64,000 nucleotides of DNA from positions 42,842-106,841 of the forward strand of contig JBIICN010000008.1 of assembly GCA_044238845.1 (NCBI GenBank), given 5' to 3'. The DNA is from UBA4416 sp044238845. Lineage in GTDB: Bacteria > Bacteroidota > Bacteroidia > B-17B0 > Aurantibacillaceae. The notes beneath the pieces were generated by a model. That model saw only the letters and a list, made by a program, of their open reading frames with translations. It searched no databases and was not told the DNA's origin. Shown piece by piece: positions 31,469-40,454 of this stretch. Each line of letters opens with the position of its first letter. The first letter of the stretch is position 1. Made by a program: the position numbers and the translations under genes.

Positions 31469-32848
31469 TTAATTACTCATTTGAGAAATGCCTTGTATTA
31501 AATCGTGTTTGGTAATAATGTGAGTTGTACCAGCTAAATCAGTCATTAAAACTGCATTATTTTCTTTTGTAATTAATTTAGAGATATCTTCCATTAAGGT
31601 TTGATCCGTTACAAAAGGAAAAGGAGCTTGCATAACATCTTTTACTGTTTTATTTTTTATTGAACTATCTTCAATTAATTTAGAAAATAAGAAAGAATCG
31701 TTTAAAGAACCAACAAAATTATTTCCATCTTTTACTGGAATTTGAGAAATTCCAAATTTATTCATTGTGCTTAATGCATCAGAAACAGAGGCACTAGCAT
31801 CCACTGTCAATAGTTTTTGGTTCTTATGAGATGCAATTAAATCAATCGCTTTAGGCTTTTTTATCTCTAAGAAACCTCTATCTCTCATCCAATCGTCGTT
31901 AAACATTTTACCTAAGTAACGAGTACCGTGGTCATGAAAAATAACAACCACTACGTCGCCTGGTTTAAACATATCTTTCATTTGCATTAAACCCGCCATT
32001 GCAGAACCAGCAGAGTTACCTGCAAAAATACCTTCTTCACGAGGAATACGGCGAGTCATAACCGCTGCATCTCTATCTGTTACTTTTTCAAAATGGTCAA
32101 TTAAATTGATATCAACATTTTCAGGTAAAAAATCTTCTCCAATACCTTCTGTGATGTAAGGATAAATTTCATTTTTATCAATGATTCCTGTTTCTTTTAA
32201 CTTTTTGAAAATAGAACCGTAAGTGTCAATTCCTAAAACTTTAATGTTTGGATTTTTTTCTTTTAAATATTTTCCTGTTCCACTAATCGTTCCTCCTGTT
32301 CCAACACCAACTACTAGGTGAGTAATTTTACCTTCTGTTTGTTCCCAAATTTCAGGACCAGTTTGTTCGTAGTGAGCTACTGAGTTTGATTTATTGTCGT
32401 ATTGATTTGGTTTCCAAGAATTAGGAACTTCATTAACTAAACGAGACGATACAGAATAATATGATTTAGGATCTTCAGGCTCTACATCAGTAGGGCAAAC
32501 AACTACTTCTGCACCAAAAGCGCGTAAAGCATCTACTTTCTCTTTACTTTGTTTATCAGTAGTAGTAAAAATACATTTGTATCCTTTAATGATAGCCGCA
32601 ATAGCCAAACCCATACCTGTATTGCCACTTGTACCTTCAATGATTGTACCACCCGGTTTTAAACGACCATCTTTCTCAGCATCTTCAATCATTTTTAAAG
32701 CCATGCGGTCTTTAATAGAGTTACCCGGATTAGTAGTTTCAACTTTTGCCAATACCGTACAAGGCAAATCCTTAGTAATAGAATTAATTTTTACTAATGG
32801 TGTATTTCCAATAGTTTCAAGAATGTTGTTGCTTATTTTTTGATACAT
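31469..32848 (-). CDS. Cystathionine beta-synthase (PLP enzyme with CBS pair)
   Basis: A PLP-dependent fold type II enzyme of 459 residues plus a C-terminal CBS-domain pair, the architecture of cystathionine beta-synthase. The PLP lysine lies in GNSIKDRMALKMI (about residue 42), phosphate is bound by GTSGNTG, and GVGTGGTISGTGKYLKE marks the second Gly loop. The CBS pair spans about 345-458. It condenses serine and homocysteine, and such enzymes also release H2S from cysteine, which could feed the sulfide genes at 46-63 kb. The frame opens at 32905, but Met at 32848 begins the conserved MYQKISNNILETIGNTPLV and avoids the purC terminator. Confidence 0.88.
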   Translation of the reverse strand: MYQKISNNILETIGNTPLVKINSITKDLPCTVLAKVETTNPGNSIKDRMALKMIEDAEKDGRLKPGGTIIEGTSGNTGMGLAIAAIIKGYKCIFTTTDKQSKEKVDALRAFGAEVVVCPTDVEPEDPKSYYSVSSRLVNEVPNSWKPNQYDNKSNSVAHYEQTGPEIWEQTEGKITHLVVGVGTGGTISGTGKYLKEKNPNIKVLGIDTYGSIFKKLKETGIIDKNEIYPYITEGIGEDFLPENVDINLIDHFEKVTDRDAAVMTRRIPREEGIFAGNSAGSAMAGLMQMKDMFKPGDVVVVIFHDHGTRYLGKMFNDDWMRDRGFLEIKKPKAIDLIASHKNQKLLTVDASASVSDALSTMNKFGISQIPVKDGNNFVGSLNDSFLFSKLIEDSSIKNKTVKDVMQAPFPFVTDQTLMEDISKLITKENNAVLMTDLAGTTHIITKHDLIQGISQMSN

Positions 32849-32879
32849 TATGTTGTTATTTATTTTGTGGTAAAAATAA

Positions 32880-32912
32880 AAAAACAGTGCATATATCCTA
32901 TGCACTGTTTTT
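32880..32912 (-). terminator. purC terminator, overlapping next promoter
   Basis: A perfect 14-bp stem AAAAACAGTGCATA (32880-32893) / TATGCACTGTTTTT (32899-32912) with a 5-base loop. On the minus strand it follows the purC stop and ends in a T-run. The next gene starts only 32 bases further, so its promoter (a possible TATTTTTA box) must overlap the terminator tail. Confidence 0.85.
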
Positions 32913-32934
32913 AAAATGTTGGTAACTCTATATA

Positions 32935-33882
32935 TTACCCAAGTTTCTCTAGAGCTACTAAAATATTCTTCTCAACGCGTTCTTGTAAATTATTGGTTGG
33001 ATGTTTAATGAATTTATCTCCACTAACTTTTTCATATAATTCAATATATCGATCAGAAATTTCGTTCACCCAAGCCTCATTCATTTCTGGAACTTTTTGC
33101 CCATCTTTTCCTTGAAATCCGTTTTCAATTAACCAACGGCGTACAAATTCTTTACTTAATTGCTTTTGCTCTTCACCTTTATCCTGGCGCTCTTGGTAAC
33201 CTTCTAAATAAAAATAACGAGATGAATCAGGTGTGTGAATTTCGTCCATTAAAAATACTTTACCATCACATAAACCAAATTCATATTTTGTGTCCACTAA
33301 AATTAGCCCCATTTTATTGGCAATTTCTTGTCCGCGAGCATATAATTTTCTAGTGTAATCTTCTAATTGAACATAGTATTTTTCTTCTACGATACCTTGT
33401 TTTAAAATTTCTTCTCTACTAATATCTTCATCATGTCCTTCAGAAGCTTTGGTAGTAGGAGTGATGATTGGTTCAGGGAATTTATCATTTTCTTTTAAAC
33501 CTTCGGGCAGTGTAACGCCACATAAAGTTCTGATGCCGCTACTGTATGTTCTAGCTGCATGTCCAGCGACATAACCACGAATAACCATTTCTACTTTAAA
33601 AGGCTCGCACACACGTCCAATGGTAACTACTGGATCTGGAACTTCTAATACCCAGTTAGGAACGATGTCTTTGGTTGCTGCTAAAAACTTAGAGGCAATT
33701 TGATTTAATACTTGCCCTTTGTATGGAATACCTTTAGGTAAAACCACATCAAACGCACTGATACGGTCGCTAGCAACCATTACTAAATATTTATCGTCGA
33801 TGTTATATACATCACGAACTTTACCTTTGTAAAAGCTTTTTTGTTTAGGGAAATTAAATTGAGTAGCAGTAAGTGCAGACAT
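32935..33882 (-). CDS. purC: SAICAR synthase
   Basis: Phosphoribosylaminoimidazole-succinocarboxamide synthase, 315 residues, the longer form common in Bacteroidota and yeast. It joins CAIR and aspartate with ATP in purine synthesis. Visible: the N-terminal KGKVRDVYNIDDKYLVMVASDRISAFDVVLP, the VIRGYVAGHAARTYSSG block, ITPTTKASEGHDEDIS, and LVDTKYEFGLCDGKVFLMDEIHTPDSSRY. It is expressed alone, with a strong terminator downstream. Confidence 0.97.
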   Translation of the reverse strand: MSALTATQFNFPKQKSFYKGKVRDVYNIDDKYLVMVASDRISAFDVVLPKGIPYKGQVLNQIASKFLAATKDIVPNWVLEVPDPVVTIGRVCEPFKVEMVIRGYVAGHAARTYSSGIRTLCGVTLPEGLKENDKFPEPIITPTTKASEGHDEDISREEILKQGIVEEKYYVQLEDYTRKLYARGQEIANKMGLILVDTKYEFGLCDGKVFLMDEIHTPDSSRYFYLEGYQERQDKGEEQKQLSKEFVRRWLIENGFQGKDGQKVPEMNEAWVNEISDRYIELYEKVSGDKFIKHPTNNLQERVEKNILVALEKLG

Positions 33883-33951
33883 AATATTAAATTTTGATGG
33901 GCAAATATATAAAACTATTTTATTTGCCTTTTCAAGAGTTAATAACAGTTT

Positions 33952-35094
33952 TTATTTATTGATTGAAATTGCTTCAATTGTTTTTTGAGCTATAATATCC
34001 CAATTAAAAGTAGTTTTAACTAACGAAAGAGATTGTTCTTTTTTACTCGTTAACTCTTTTGTGTTAATGGCTTCTATTAAAGAATTTTCTAATTGCAGCT
34101 TATTTGCAGGCTCAATTAACCACCCATTATTATAACTTACCATAGCCGCAATAGCGCCTACATTTGTTGCTATAATAGCCAGTCCGCATGCCATACCTTC
34201 TAAAATCACGTTTGGAAAACCTTCGCTCCAACTTGGACAAACTAATACATCGTTTTTAGATAATAAGCTTTTTATTTTTTGAGCATCTCTAATTTCTCCA
34301 TGATAAGTTATGGAATCATGTTTAATTTTCATCGAGTCGGGGATAGGACCAATGAATTCAAATTTAAAGTTATGCTTTTCAGCAATCATTTTCTGCAACA
34401 CTTCATTTAATTCAATAATTCCTTTTCGGCGTTCGGCTCTTCCTAAAAAAACAAATTTGCGATATGGTTCATTGTGAGAAGCAATTGAATGACTTATTAA
34501 TTCCTTCTCTACTCCTGATGGAATTTCGATAATGTGCTTTGGATTTACTCCAATAGATTTGATAATGTTTGTTATTTTTCCGCCATACGAAAAGACAATA
34601 TTTGCCTGTTGTGATAATTTTTTAACGAAAGGTCTTAATATAAATTGTTGCAATTTGGCTTTTGGTTCGGGTGCTATTTGAAACATTTCGTAGCCATGAA
34701 ACTTAACCGCAATTTTACAGCACGTAATATGTTCTTTGTGTTTTTCTGAAATTAATTTCCACCCTGTAAATCCTTTGGTGTAAATAAAATCATAGTTATT
34801 TAATTGATCTTTAATAGCATCAAATGCAAGGCAAGAATACTTATAAGATTTGTAAATATAATGTCCCGGGAATTTAGCTGATGTAGGAAAATTTAAAACA
34901 ATGGAATGAATATAGGTTCGCTCATCTTCCGTAAAAAACTCTAAAGCATTAATATTGTATTTGGAGTCGTTGTAATGAACTAAATCAACGTGAACTTTAT
35001 TTTTCGCAAAACATTTTGCTAAATAAAATGAATGTTTTTGCATACCACCTAACACATAAGGAGCAATTCCATCGGTTATTAGTGCAATTCGCAT
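33952..35094 (-). CDS. Glycosyltransferase, GT4 family
   Basis: A 380-residue GT-B glycosyltransferase of family 4. The N-terminal domain opens with the Gly loop IALITDGIAPYVLGGMQKHSFYLAK; the C-terminal nucleotide-sugar domain shows FVFLGRAERRKGIIEL and the E-x7-E motif in WSEGFPNVILEGMACGLAIIATNVGA. It transfers a sugar to a glycolipid or polysaccharide in the cytoplasm. Substrates cannot be read from sequence. The DUF4270 lipoprotein gene ends two bases before it, so the two are cotranscribed. Confidence 0.88.
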   Translation of the reverse strand: MRIALITDGIAPYVLGGMQKHSFYLAKCFAKNKVHVDLVHYNDSKYNINALEFFTEDERTYIHSIVLNFPTSAKFPGHYIYKSYKYSCLAFDAIKDQLNNYDFIYTKGFTGWKLISEKHKEHITCCKIAVKFHGYEMFQIAPEPKAKLQQFILRPFVKKLSQQANIVFSYGGKITNIIKSIGVNPKHIIEIPSGVEKELISHSIASHNEPYRKFVFLGRAERRKGIIELNEVLQKMIAEKHNFKFEFIGPIPDSMKIKHDSITYHGEIRDAQKIKSLLSKNDVLVCPSWSEGFPNVILEGMACGLAIIATNVGAIAAMVSYNNGWLIEPANKLQLENSLIEAINTKELTSKKEQSLSLVKTTFNWDIIAQKTIEAISINK

Positions 35095-35096
35095 TA

Positions 35097-36464
35097 TTAT
35101 TTATCGTAAGGGAATTTAACGTAAGTGATCTTAAAAACTGGTTTGTAATTAGTATTCGTTTTACCTCCTAAAACAACTCTTTCTAAACGATTATCTCTAC
35201 GAATAACAAATGAACGATTTGGCACTGCATTTACTAAATAAAAGCCAGTATTTTCAATAGACCCATTTAAAATTTTTTGAACCTGTCGTGCAATGTTGAA
35301 TGTGTATTGTTTGTTTGTGGCGTCATATTCACCGCCATATTTTATGAAATCGGTAGTTTCTAATTGATCCCACACTAATTCTTCAGTTCCAGAAGCATTA
35401 CAAGCAATTAACGCCAAACTTACTGGAGGCGCAAAGCTATAGGTATAAGGACTTACTGTTTCATCTACTTTAATAATTAATTCTGCTCTACTTATTGAAA
35501 CTTTTTGAGAATCAGTGAAGTTTTGTAAATAAGGCAAATACACTTTTGTTCTGCTTCCTCCAAAACAGTTTAAGTATACATTTGAATTTCCTTTTAAAAT
35601 TGCTGCATCTTCAGAACTTGTAATTTGATCAAATAGATTTTGAACTGCTCCAGAAGTGTAATTATGTTCAATATGATTAAATCTTAAAGCATCAACTCCT
35701 CTGAAAGTAAATTGAAATGTTTGACCTTTTGAACTTACCGAATTACCATCATGGTAATACAAATTAACTCCAGAAATATTGTCGTCTAAATCAAATCGTC
35801 TGATAGCTCCTGAACCAGGTGCCCCTAAAGTGGAATGAGAAGTTGTAATATAAAAACCTTTATAAGCATTTTGAAAAGCAATATTATTAGTTAAGTTTGA
35901 TGTGTTTTGTAAAATATATTGAGCAAAATTATTATCTAGTTTTAAAACTAAACAGATAATGCTATTCCTTACTGTTAATTTACCACTAAGTGTTGCAATT
36001 TTTGAAGTGGATTTACTTAATGTACTAGATGTTGAATAAGTAGTTCCAGATACTAGTGATTCATTTAAAGTGAATACATCGTAGGTTAAGGATGATGCTG
36101 TGTCTCCCAAGGCTTGACCTAAAAATCGTATCACCATTTCAGCTGAGTCGATAACCGGATTAGATCCAAAAGTGACATTAGTTAAATTGTTAGAAATTGA
36201 TAAGTTAGTATAAATACTAGCATCAGTTCTTCCAAAAACAGGGTCTTGAACTGATCCTAAATATTTATATTGGTCATTATACGATCTTAATTTTTCTGCT
36301 TTTTGGGTAAACATATATACAGAAGAAGTATCGGAAATAGTTACTCCAACCAAATCATTTTCTGGCTGAACGTCTAGTCCCAATACGCTATCATCTTCTT
36401 TCTTTTTACAAGAAAAAACAAGTGTTAATAGCAAAAAAAGCACTCCTATATTTAATTTGGTCAT
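35097..36464 (-). CDS. DUF4270 outer-membrane lipoprotein
   Basis: A DUF4270-family protein of 455 residues, a family confined to Bacteroidota and usually found beside the starch-synthase-like gene and panC, as here. A lipoprotein signal ends in TLVFSC (Cys19 of this start), followed by KKKEDD. The body is beta-rich. Function is unknown; surface exposure is likely. The frame opens at 36485, inside the terminator hairpin of the upstream gene; Met at 36464 gives a clean lipoprotein signal and is preferred. Confidence 0.85.
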   Translation of the reverse strand: MTKLNIGVLFLLLTLVFSCKKKEDDSVLGLDVQPENDLVGVTISDTSSVYMFTQKAEKLRSYNDQYKYLGSVQDPVFGRTDASIYTNLSISNNLTNVTFGSNPVIDSAEMVIRFLGQALGDTASSLTYDVFTLNESLVSGTTYSTSSTLSKSTSKIATLSGKLTVRNSIICLVLKLDNNFAQYILQNTSNLTNNIAFQNAYKGFYITTSHSTLGAPGSGAIRRFDLDDNISGVNLYYHDGNSVSSKGQTFQFTFRGVDALRFNHIEHNYTSGAVQNLFDQITSSEDAAILKGNSNVYLNCFGGSRTKVYLPYLQNFTDSQKVSISRAELIIKVDETVSPYTYSFAPPVSLALIACNASGTEELVWDQLETTDFIKYGGEYDATNKQYTFNIARQVQKILNGSIENTGFYLVNAVPNRSFVIRRDNRLERVVLGGKTNTNYKPVFKITYVKFPYDK

Positions 36465-36477
36465 AATTGGTAAATAA

Positions 36478-36507
36478 AAACGCATAATTAATGAAAATTA
36501 TGCGTTT
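36478..36507 (-). terminator. Terminator after starch-synthase-like gene
   Basis: A perfect 12-bp stem AAACGCATAATT (36478-36489) / AATTATGCGTTT (36496-36507) with a 6-base loop, A/T-rich flanks, 25 bases after the stop of the gene at 36533. Confidence 0.8.
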
Positions 36508-36532
36508 AAAATAGTTAAAAGTGTATAATTTA

Positions 36533-37363
36533 TTAGTCGGCTAAAACTTCGCTGTCTTCAAGCACTAAATCGTAAAACTCATTATAAGCATCAGCATATT
36601 CAGCTTCTCCTTTGAATTCTAAAATTGGTTTCCCTGATTTTTTAGCGTATTTAATTAAATCTTCATTTATTTTCTCGCTGCCAAATGAAATTCCATCTGC
36701 AAAATCAATAGCTAATTTCATTAGATTGACATAAGTAGCGTCTTCTAAATGTTTTAGTTCCTTCTTAGTAACTCCATCAATCATGGCTTTATCCACAATT
36801 TTCTTATTTAACGATTTTGTAAATTCTTCGTCATAAATTGTGAAAATGATTTTAGTGTCAGCAAATAATGGATCTTCGGTAAATGCTTTTTTGATATACA
36901 ATGGAATTAATCCTGTAAACCAACCATGACAGTGAATAACATCCGGAGCCCATCCTAATTTTTTAACAGTTTCAATAACTCCACGGTTAAAAAACACGGT
37001 ACGTTCGTCATTATCATCAAAATATTTCCCAGTTGCTTTATCTGTTAAAACAGATTTACGTTGAAAATAATCATCATTGTCAATAAAATAAACCTGCATA
37101 CGAGCTGTAGGAATAGATGCTACCTTAATAATTAGTGGATGATCGGCGTTATTAATAACTATATTCATACCTGATAAACGAATTACCTCGTGTAATTGAT
37201 GGCGTCTTTCGTTTATATTGCCATATTTAGGCATAAAAGTTCTTATTTCTTTTCCTCTTTCTTGAATTGCTTGAGGTAATCTTCTAGCAATTTTTCCAAT
37301 GTGGGTTTCATCTAAATAAGGGGTAATCTCTTGCGACACAAAAAGAACTCTGGCTTTTCTCAT
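36533..37363 (-). CDS. Starch-synthase-like protein, N-terminal GT5 domain only
   Basis: A 276-residue protein matching only the N-terminal Rossmann domain of glycogen/starch synthase (full enzymes are about 480 residues). VLFVSQEITPY is conserved, and WAPDVIHCHGWFTGLIPLYIK retains the His-containing core. The lysine-glycine loop that binds ADP-glucose (K-T-G-G-L in GlgA) is D-E-T-H-I here, so the donor-binding lysine and both glycines are gone. It is therefore unlikely to be a glycogen synthase. The same truncated form is conserved in Bacteroidota next to panC and DUF4270, suggesting a selected but unknown role. Confidence 0.8.
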   Translation of the reverse strand: MRKARVLFVSQEITPYLDETHIGKIARRLPQAIQERGKEIRTFMPKYGNINERRHQLHEVIRLSGMNIVINNADHPLIIKVASIPTARMQVYFIDNDDYFQRKSVLTDKATGKYFDDNDERTVFFNRGVIETVKKLGWAPDVIHCHGWFTGLIPLYIKKAFTEDPLFADTKIIFTIYDEEFTKSLNKKIVDKAMIDGVTKKELKHLEDATYVNLMKLAIDFADGISFGSEKINEDLIKYAKKSGKPILEFKGEAEYADAYNEFYDLVLEDSEVLAD

Positions 37364-37476
37364 AAATTAGATTTAGGTGATGTTTTTTAAGACAATACAA
37401 AAGTAATAAAAAAAAATCCATATATCAAAGTATTATTTAGCTTTGGAGCCTATTATTTCAATAAAAAGGGCAAAAA

Positions 37477-38319
37477 ATGCTTGTATTACATAAAATAGAC
37501 GAAATTAAAGCAGTCATTTCTCAAGAAAAGGCAAAAAACAAAACGATTGGCTTTGTTCCAACCATGGGTGCTTTGCATCAAGGTCACATTTCATTAATCA
37601 ATTGCTCAAAACAACAAACTGATATAACAGTCTGTTCCATTTTTGTTAATCCCACTCAATTTAACAATGCTTCTGATTTAAAACATTACCCTCGAACGCC
37701 TGAAGCCGACATAAAGCTATTAGAAGACGCAGGTTGCGATATTTTATATATGCCTGAAGTTAGTGATGTTTATCCCGAAAACGACATTAGAAAGTTTGAT
37801 TTTGGTTATTTAGATACTATTTTGGAAGGAGCTACTCGTCCTGGACACTTTAATGGAGTAGGACAGGTAGTTAGTATTTTATTAGAAGGCGTAAAACCAG
37901 ATAAAGCTTATTTTGGAAGTAAGGATTATCAGCAGGTAATGGTTGTGAAAAGTTTGGTAAAACAATTAAACTTATCTGTTGAAATTATAGCTTGCCCTAT
38001 TTTACGAGAATCTGACGGTTTGGCCATGAGTTCAAGAAACGTTAGATTAAATGAACAAGAACGACTAGAAGCGGCTGCAATTCCAGAAATGATGAAGCTT
38101 GGCAACCAAATATTAAAATTATATGGGATAGCCGAAGCAAAGAAATACATCTTTAGTGTTGTGGCAACCATACCAAATATGAAATTAGAATATTACGAAG
38201 TTTGTGATGCCGAAACTTTAGAATTATTAACTGAATTTAATTCTAAACAAAAAGCTGTTTCATTAATCGCGGTGTTTGTTGGTAACATTCGTTTAATTGA
38301 TAATTGGTTGGTAAATTAG
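37477..38319 (+). CDS. panC: Pantoate--beta-alanine ligase
   Basis: Pantothenate synthetase, 280 residues. It condenses pantoate with beta-alanine using ATP in coenzyme A synthesis. Visible: FVPTMGALHQGHISLI with the HxGH nucleotidyltransferase motif (HQGH, about residues 34-37), VNPTQFNNASDLKHYPRT, GHFNGVGQVV, YFGSKDYQQVMVV, and the KMSKS-like LAMSSRNVRL. It is divergent from the starch-synthase-like gene, the usual Bacteroidota order. Confidence 0.97.
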   Translation: MLVLHKIDEIKAVISQEKAKNKTIGFVPTMGALHQGHISLINCSKQQTDITVCSIFVNPTQFNNASDLKHYPRTPEADIKLLEDAGCDILYMPEVSDVYPENDIRKFDFGYLDTILEGATRPGHFNGVGQVVSILLEGVKPDKAYFGSKDYQQVMVVKSLVKQLNLSVEIIACPILRESDGLAMSSRNVRLNEQERLEAAAIPEMMKLGNQILKLYGIAEAKKYIFSVVATIPNMKLEYYEVCDAETLELLTEFNSKQKAVSLIAVFVGNIRLIDNWLVN

Positions 38320-38382
38320 TTTCAAGTAAAATACTATTTTTGAAGCCTGAATATTTAAAACAAGAATTAATTCAATAAGAAG

Positions 38383-39927
38383 ATGAGTAATATAAAACCC
38401 GAAGATTTTTTTAAGTCAATTATTGGTCACTGTAAAGAGTATGGTTTCATTTTTCAAAGCAGCGAAATTTATGATGGATTAAGCGCCGTTTATGATTACG
38501 GACAAATGGGAGCAGAGTTAAAGAAAAACATTCGCGACTATTGGTGGAAAGCTATGGTGCAAATGAATGAGAATATTGTGGGAATTGACTCAGCTATTTT
38601 TATGCACCCAACTACTTGGAAAGCAAGTGGACACGTTGATGCGTTTAATGACCCATTAATTGATAATAAAGACAGTAAAAAACGTTACCGTGCCGATGTA
38701 TTAATTGAAGAGCACGTGGCGAAGATTGAAGATAAAATCAATAAAGAAGTTGAAAAAGCGGCAAAGCGTTTCGAGAATTTCGATGCTGAGATGTTTAAAT
38801 CAACTAACGGACGCGTCAAAGAATATCAAGAAAAAATTGATGCCATTAACGAACGTTTTAAAACAGCATTAAACGCTAATAATTTAGAAGAAGTAAAACA
38901 AATTATTGTTGACTTAGAAATTGTTTGCCCTATTAGTGGAACAAAAAACTGGACAGATGTTCGTCAGTTTAATTTAATGTTTAATACGTCTACCGGTGCG
39001 GTGACTGATGAAACCAATATTATTTATTTGCGTCCCGAAACAGCACAAGGTATTTTTGTAAACTACTTAAACGTTCAAAAAACAGGACGTATGAAATTGC
39101 CTTTTGGTATTGCTCAAACAGGTAAGGCTTTTCGTAACGAGATTGTAGCCCGTCAGTTTATTTTCCGTATGCGTGAATTTGAACAAATGGAAATGCAGTT
39201 TTTCATAAAACCAGGAACAGAAATGGAATGGTATGAATATTGGAAAAAAGCACGTTTAAATTGGCATTTAGCTTTGGGCTTAGGTTCAGAGAAATACCGT
39301 TTTCATGATCATTTAAAATTAGCACATTATGCTAATGCAGCTTGTGACATTGAACACCAATTTCCTTTTGGATTTAAAGAATTAGAAGGAATTCATTCAC
39401 GTACTGATTTCGATTTAAAACAACATCAAGAATTTTCAGGAAAAAAATTACAATATTTTGATTCAGAAATTAACGAAAGTTATGTGCCTTATGTATTAGA
39501 AACATCAGTTGGTTTAGATCGTTTATTTTTAGCCGTATTATCATCGGCTTTAAAAGAAGAATCTTTAGAAGGTGGAGATACAAGAACAGTATTGAATTTA
39601 CCTCCAGCACTAGCACCATACAAAGCCGCTATTTTTCCATTAGTTAAAAAAGATGGTTTGCCTGAATTAGCCGAGAGTATTATGAAAGACTTGAAGTTTG
39701 ACTTTATGGTAGCTTATGATGAGAAAGATACAGTAGGTAAACGTTACCGTCGTCAAGATGCAATTGGAACTCCTTTCTGTATTACAGTTGACCACCAAAG
39801 TTTAGAAGATAAAACTGTAACGATTCGTCATAGAGATACAATGAAACAAGATCGTGTAGCAATTTCTGAATTACATACTATCTTAACTGAAAAGACTAGT
39901 ATTATTAGTTTGTTGAAGATGTTATAA
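38383..39927 (+). CDS. glyQS: Glycyl-tRNA synthetase (single-chain type)
   Basis: A 514-residue class II glycyl-tRNA synthetase of the dimeric, single-polypeptide type. Class II motifs are visible: motif 2 around GIAQTGKAFRNEIVARQFIFRMREFEQMEMQFF and motif 3 near TSVGLDRLFLAVL, with YLRPETAQGIFVN before them. The anticodon-binding domain occupies about 405-514 (APYKAAIFPLVKKDG). An internal helical insert (about 105-175) is rich in Lys and Glu. It charges tRNA-Gly. A strong bidirectional terminator follows. Confidence 0.96.
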   Translation: MSNIKPEDFFKSIIGHCKEYGFIFQSSEIYDGLSAVYDYGQMGAELKKNIRDYWWKAMVQMNENIVGIDSAIFMHPTTWKASGHVDAFNDPLIDNKDSKKRYRADVLIEEHVAKIEDKINKEVEKAAKRFENFDAEMFKSTNGRVKEYQEKIDAINERFKTALNANNLEEVKQIIVDLEIVCPISGTKNWTDVRQFNLMFNTSTGAVTDETNIIYLRPETAQGIFVNYLNVQKTGRMKLPFGIAQTGKAFRNEIVARQFIFRMREFEQMEMQFFIKPGTEMEWYEYWKKARLNWHLALGLGSEKYRFHDHLKLAHYANAACDIEHQFPFGFKELEGIHSRTDFDLKQHQEFSGKKLQYFDSEINESYVPYVLETSVGLDRLFLAVLSSALKEESLEGGDTRTVLNLPPALAPYKAAIFPLVKKDGLPELAESIMKDLKFDFMVAYDEKDTVGKRYRRQDAIGTPFCITVDHQSLEDKTVTIRHRDTMKQDRVAISELHTILTEKTSIISLLKML

Positions 39928-39928
39928 T

Positions 39929-39967
39929 AAAACACCTGTCAGGTTTTTAAAACCTGACAGGTGTTTT
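39929..39967. terminator. Perfect 39-nt palindrome acting as bidirectional terminator
   Basis: Arms of 19 bases (AAAACACCTGTCAGGTTTT at 39929-39947 and its exact complement at 39949-39967) around a single T. It lies between convergent glyQS and thioesterase genes and ends in T-runs on both strands. The CCTGTCAGGT core is itself palindromic, which also suggests an interspersed palindromic repeat. Confidence 0.8.
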
Positions 39968-39980
39968 ATATAATCCGCAA

Positions 39981-40409
39981 CTAAATAACATACCCCGCCT
40001 TTTCCGCAGGATATGTATTAAAAGTTCCCATTGCTTTTGCGATGATTATATTGTTTCTTTCAGGGCAGATAATATCTCCGCTAGTAACAATTAATCGCTT
40101 GCCTTGGGTTTCAACTTTTCCAATGCCGTGTAAGGTATCCCCTTCAAAAGCGGCTGATAAAAAATTGATTTTAAATTCAATGGTAGATACAATATGATGG
40201 TCGTTTGCAGAAACGGATAATGCTGTCACGCCTAACAAACCATCCATTAAAGCAGAGATAACACCACCGTGCGCTGCTAAAGGAGTTGCTAAATGCTCTT
40301 GCTTAATGGTAATAAAATAATGCACTAAACCAGGCTCAATAATTTTAAAATCCATTCCTAATGTTTTTCCGAAATGGTTATTAGCGATATATTGTTCTAT
40401 GAGAGTCAT
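39981..40409 (-). CDS. Hotdog-fold thioesterase (PaaI/YdiI type)
   Basis: A 142-residue hotdog-fold acyl-CoA thioesterase. The central helix and active-site segment ATPLAAHGGVISALMDGLLGVTALS matches the PaaI/YdiI-type HGG-x3-ALMD pattern, in which the Asp acts as base. It probably hydrolyses small or aromatic acyl-CoA thioesters. It lies 45 bases before the metal-efflux operon on the same strand and might be cotranscribed with it, though a functional link is not obvious. Confidence 0.8.
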   Translation of the reverse strand: MTLIEQYIANNHFGKTLGMDFKIIEPGLVHYFITIKQEHLATPLAAHGGVISALMDGLLGVTALSVSANDHHIVSTIEFKINFLSAAFEGDTLHGIGKVETQGKRLIVTSGDIICPERNNIIIAKAMGTFNTYPAEKAGYVI

Positions 40410-40454
40410 TGATATTTAATTATGGTTTGAAGATAATCATTTGTTTAAAATCAA

